The notes under the pieces were generated by a model. That model saw only the letters and a program-made list of their open reading frames with translations, was not told where the DNA came from and searched no databases. The position numbers and the translations under genes are program-made. Positions 63,001 to 64,000 of a stretch of DNA of 64,000 nt are shown piece by piece (the stretch's first letter is position 1; each line of letters begins with the position of its first letter). The stretch is from Syngnathus acus (lineage: Eukaryota > Chordata > Actinopteri > Syngnathiformes > Syngnathidae). Location: the NCBI RefSeq assembly GCF_901709675.1, contig NC_051105.1, positions 6,625,104 to 6,689,103 on the forward strand, given 5' to 3'.

Positions 63001-64000
63001 TACACGGGTGATGGTGGGGGTTGTTGGCCTCGCATTAAACCCACTGTCCACCGATTTTAATTCATCTCATTGACTGGAATTTTTCTGACACATCTCACGG
63101 GAAGGCATAACCAAAAAACAAACGCGCTCGTCTTCTTCTCAGAGGCGCCGTCGGCTCGGCCTGCCAAAGTTTCAGCTTTATTTATGCAAATCCCGCTTTG
63201 CAATTCAGTCGCAAAGAAGTATTGCTCCCATCCCCGCTCTCAATCAGCTCGGTAGCTATCTCGACAATTTCTTCTTTAGGCTCTTTATTTGTTTAAGGCA
63301 AATTGGCCATATTTTGGCTTTTCTGAGAATGTATCATAATATACTGTCGATTGCAAAGCCAGCATTAAGGTACGCTAATGCAAAAAAGGCCGTCTTCCTC
63401 CATACACAAGGACATCACTTCGTCCTAAAGCTGGTGCTAGAAATTCTCTTCTTTTACTTACACCACATTTTGATCAATGTTGAGCAGTCAGCAGTGGATT
63501 TCTGCATTCACTCGGCTCAAAGAAAATGACCGTGACGGCTAAAGACATGCGAGATAATTCAAAGTTAATAAATTCTAATACTTATTCAAAACAGCCAGAA
63601 GTATTTGGAACTAAATCCTGCCTACATTCACCAAGAATTCTTTTTTTGAACTTAGACATTCTAGTGTTCCACTACTTTTCCACAAAGAAAGCCCCACAAC
63701 AATCACACATCAAGCTGCTCTTTGTTTTATACCAGATGGGTGACAACCTGAGAAGCAAAACAAGTGCATCAACAGGGGGCTTATTTTTTCCACATTCTTT
63801 TGCGAATGATGGCAGACACCACAATACGCACCAAAAGCAAACTTTGGAACGCCGAGCTCATCGGCGGAGGTGACGCCACGCCCCGCACGTGGCATCATAA
63901 CTCAAAGGCGACACACGCAGAATGTCAGGAATGCCGGGCGGCAGTGGAGCCGATAGACACCGACAACAACACACATCTACGGGAGATCACACATGACAAA
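60040..64000. other. bcl9 5' region, no gene recognised
   Basis: No coding exon is visible. Immediately upstream of the bcl9 start is a GC-richer stretch to about 60290 that stays open in frame and may be 5' UTR. A CAG/CGG triplet tract lies at 61497-61526, a G-run at 61685-61692, and an octamer-like ATGCAAAT word near 63184. A distant bcl9 promoter or first exon may lie here or beyond the window. Confidence 0.45.
61497..61526. repeat. CAG/CGG trinucleotide tract
   Basis: A run of CAG, then CGG, then CAG units of about 30 bp in a locally GC-rich stretch. It is not inside a recognised coding exon. Confidence 0.85.

Noticed and set aside
1-64000. Prokaryotic-style systems, CRISPR arrays, operons, tRNA or rRNA genes
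   Set aside because: The DNA is vertebrate with spliced genes. No regularly spaced repeats of CRISPR type and no intact tRNA gene were seen; the only tRNA-like boxes belong to the SINE at 31532-31850.

Overview
The window is from a teleost fish genome, most likely a compact spiny-rayed (acanthomorph) type. The evidence is vertebrate genes with short GT-AG introns, AT-rich intergenic DNA with many microsatellites, a tRNA-derived SINE and hAT-type MITEs. It holds seven protein-coding genes, recognised from their translated exons. Exon boundaries were assigned by hand from splice signals, reading phase and remembered family sequences. No database search was run.

Left part (1-24.3 kb), all on the minus strand: gpr156 (partial, N-terminal seven-helix part), lrrc58 (complete, 4 coding exons, 353 aa) and fstl1 (complete, 10 coding exons, 310 aa). 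This matches the order and orientation of human 3q13.33 (GPR156-LRRC58-FSTL1).

Right part (26.8-60.0 kb): gja8 (Cx50-type lens connexin, minus), gja5 (Cx40-type connexin, plus), acp6 (lysophosphatidic acid phosphatase, plus, 10 coding exons, 414 aa) and bcl9 (Wnt co-activator, minus, 8 coding exons, about 1410 aa). This matches human 1q21 (BCL9-ACP6-GJA5-GJA8) in order and in every relative orientation. The window therefore carries a junction between two blocks that are on different human chromosomes, placed between the fstl1 promoter (about 24.3 kb) and the gja8 3' end (about 25-26.8 kb).

The genes are unrelated in function: an orphan class C GPCR, an LRR protein, a secreted glycoprotein, two gap-junction subunits, a lipid phosphatase and a beta-catenin adaptor. 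gja8 and gja5 are head to head across about 16 kb of non-coding DNA, which is the natural place for lens and vascular/pigment-cell control elements. acp6 and bcl9 converge. Candidate promoters, non-coding first exons and poly(A) signals are proposed for most genes and are marked as inference.

Mobile and repeat content includes a 462-bp hAT MITE with an intact 8-bp target duplication, a 172-bp foldback element, a SINE with visible A and B boxes, a decayed LINE ORF2 fragment, hAT end fragments, a 40-bp tandem duplication, a large TG/TA microsatellite and a degenerate minisatellite. No undescribed multi-gene system was seen. The most interesting points are the two-block synteny junction, a 108-bp in-frame cassette exon in bcl9 with a BCL9L-like motif, and a neighbouring 105-nt intron that is open in frame.
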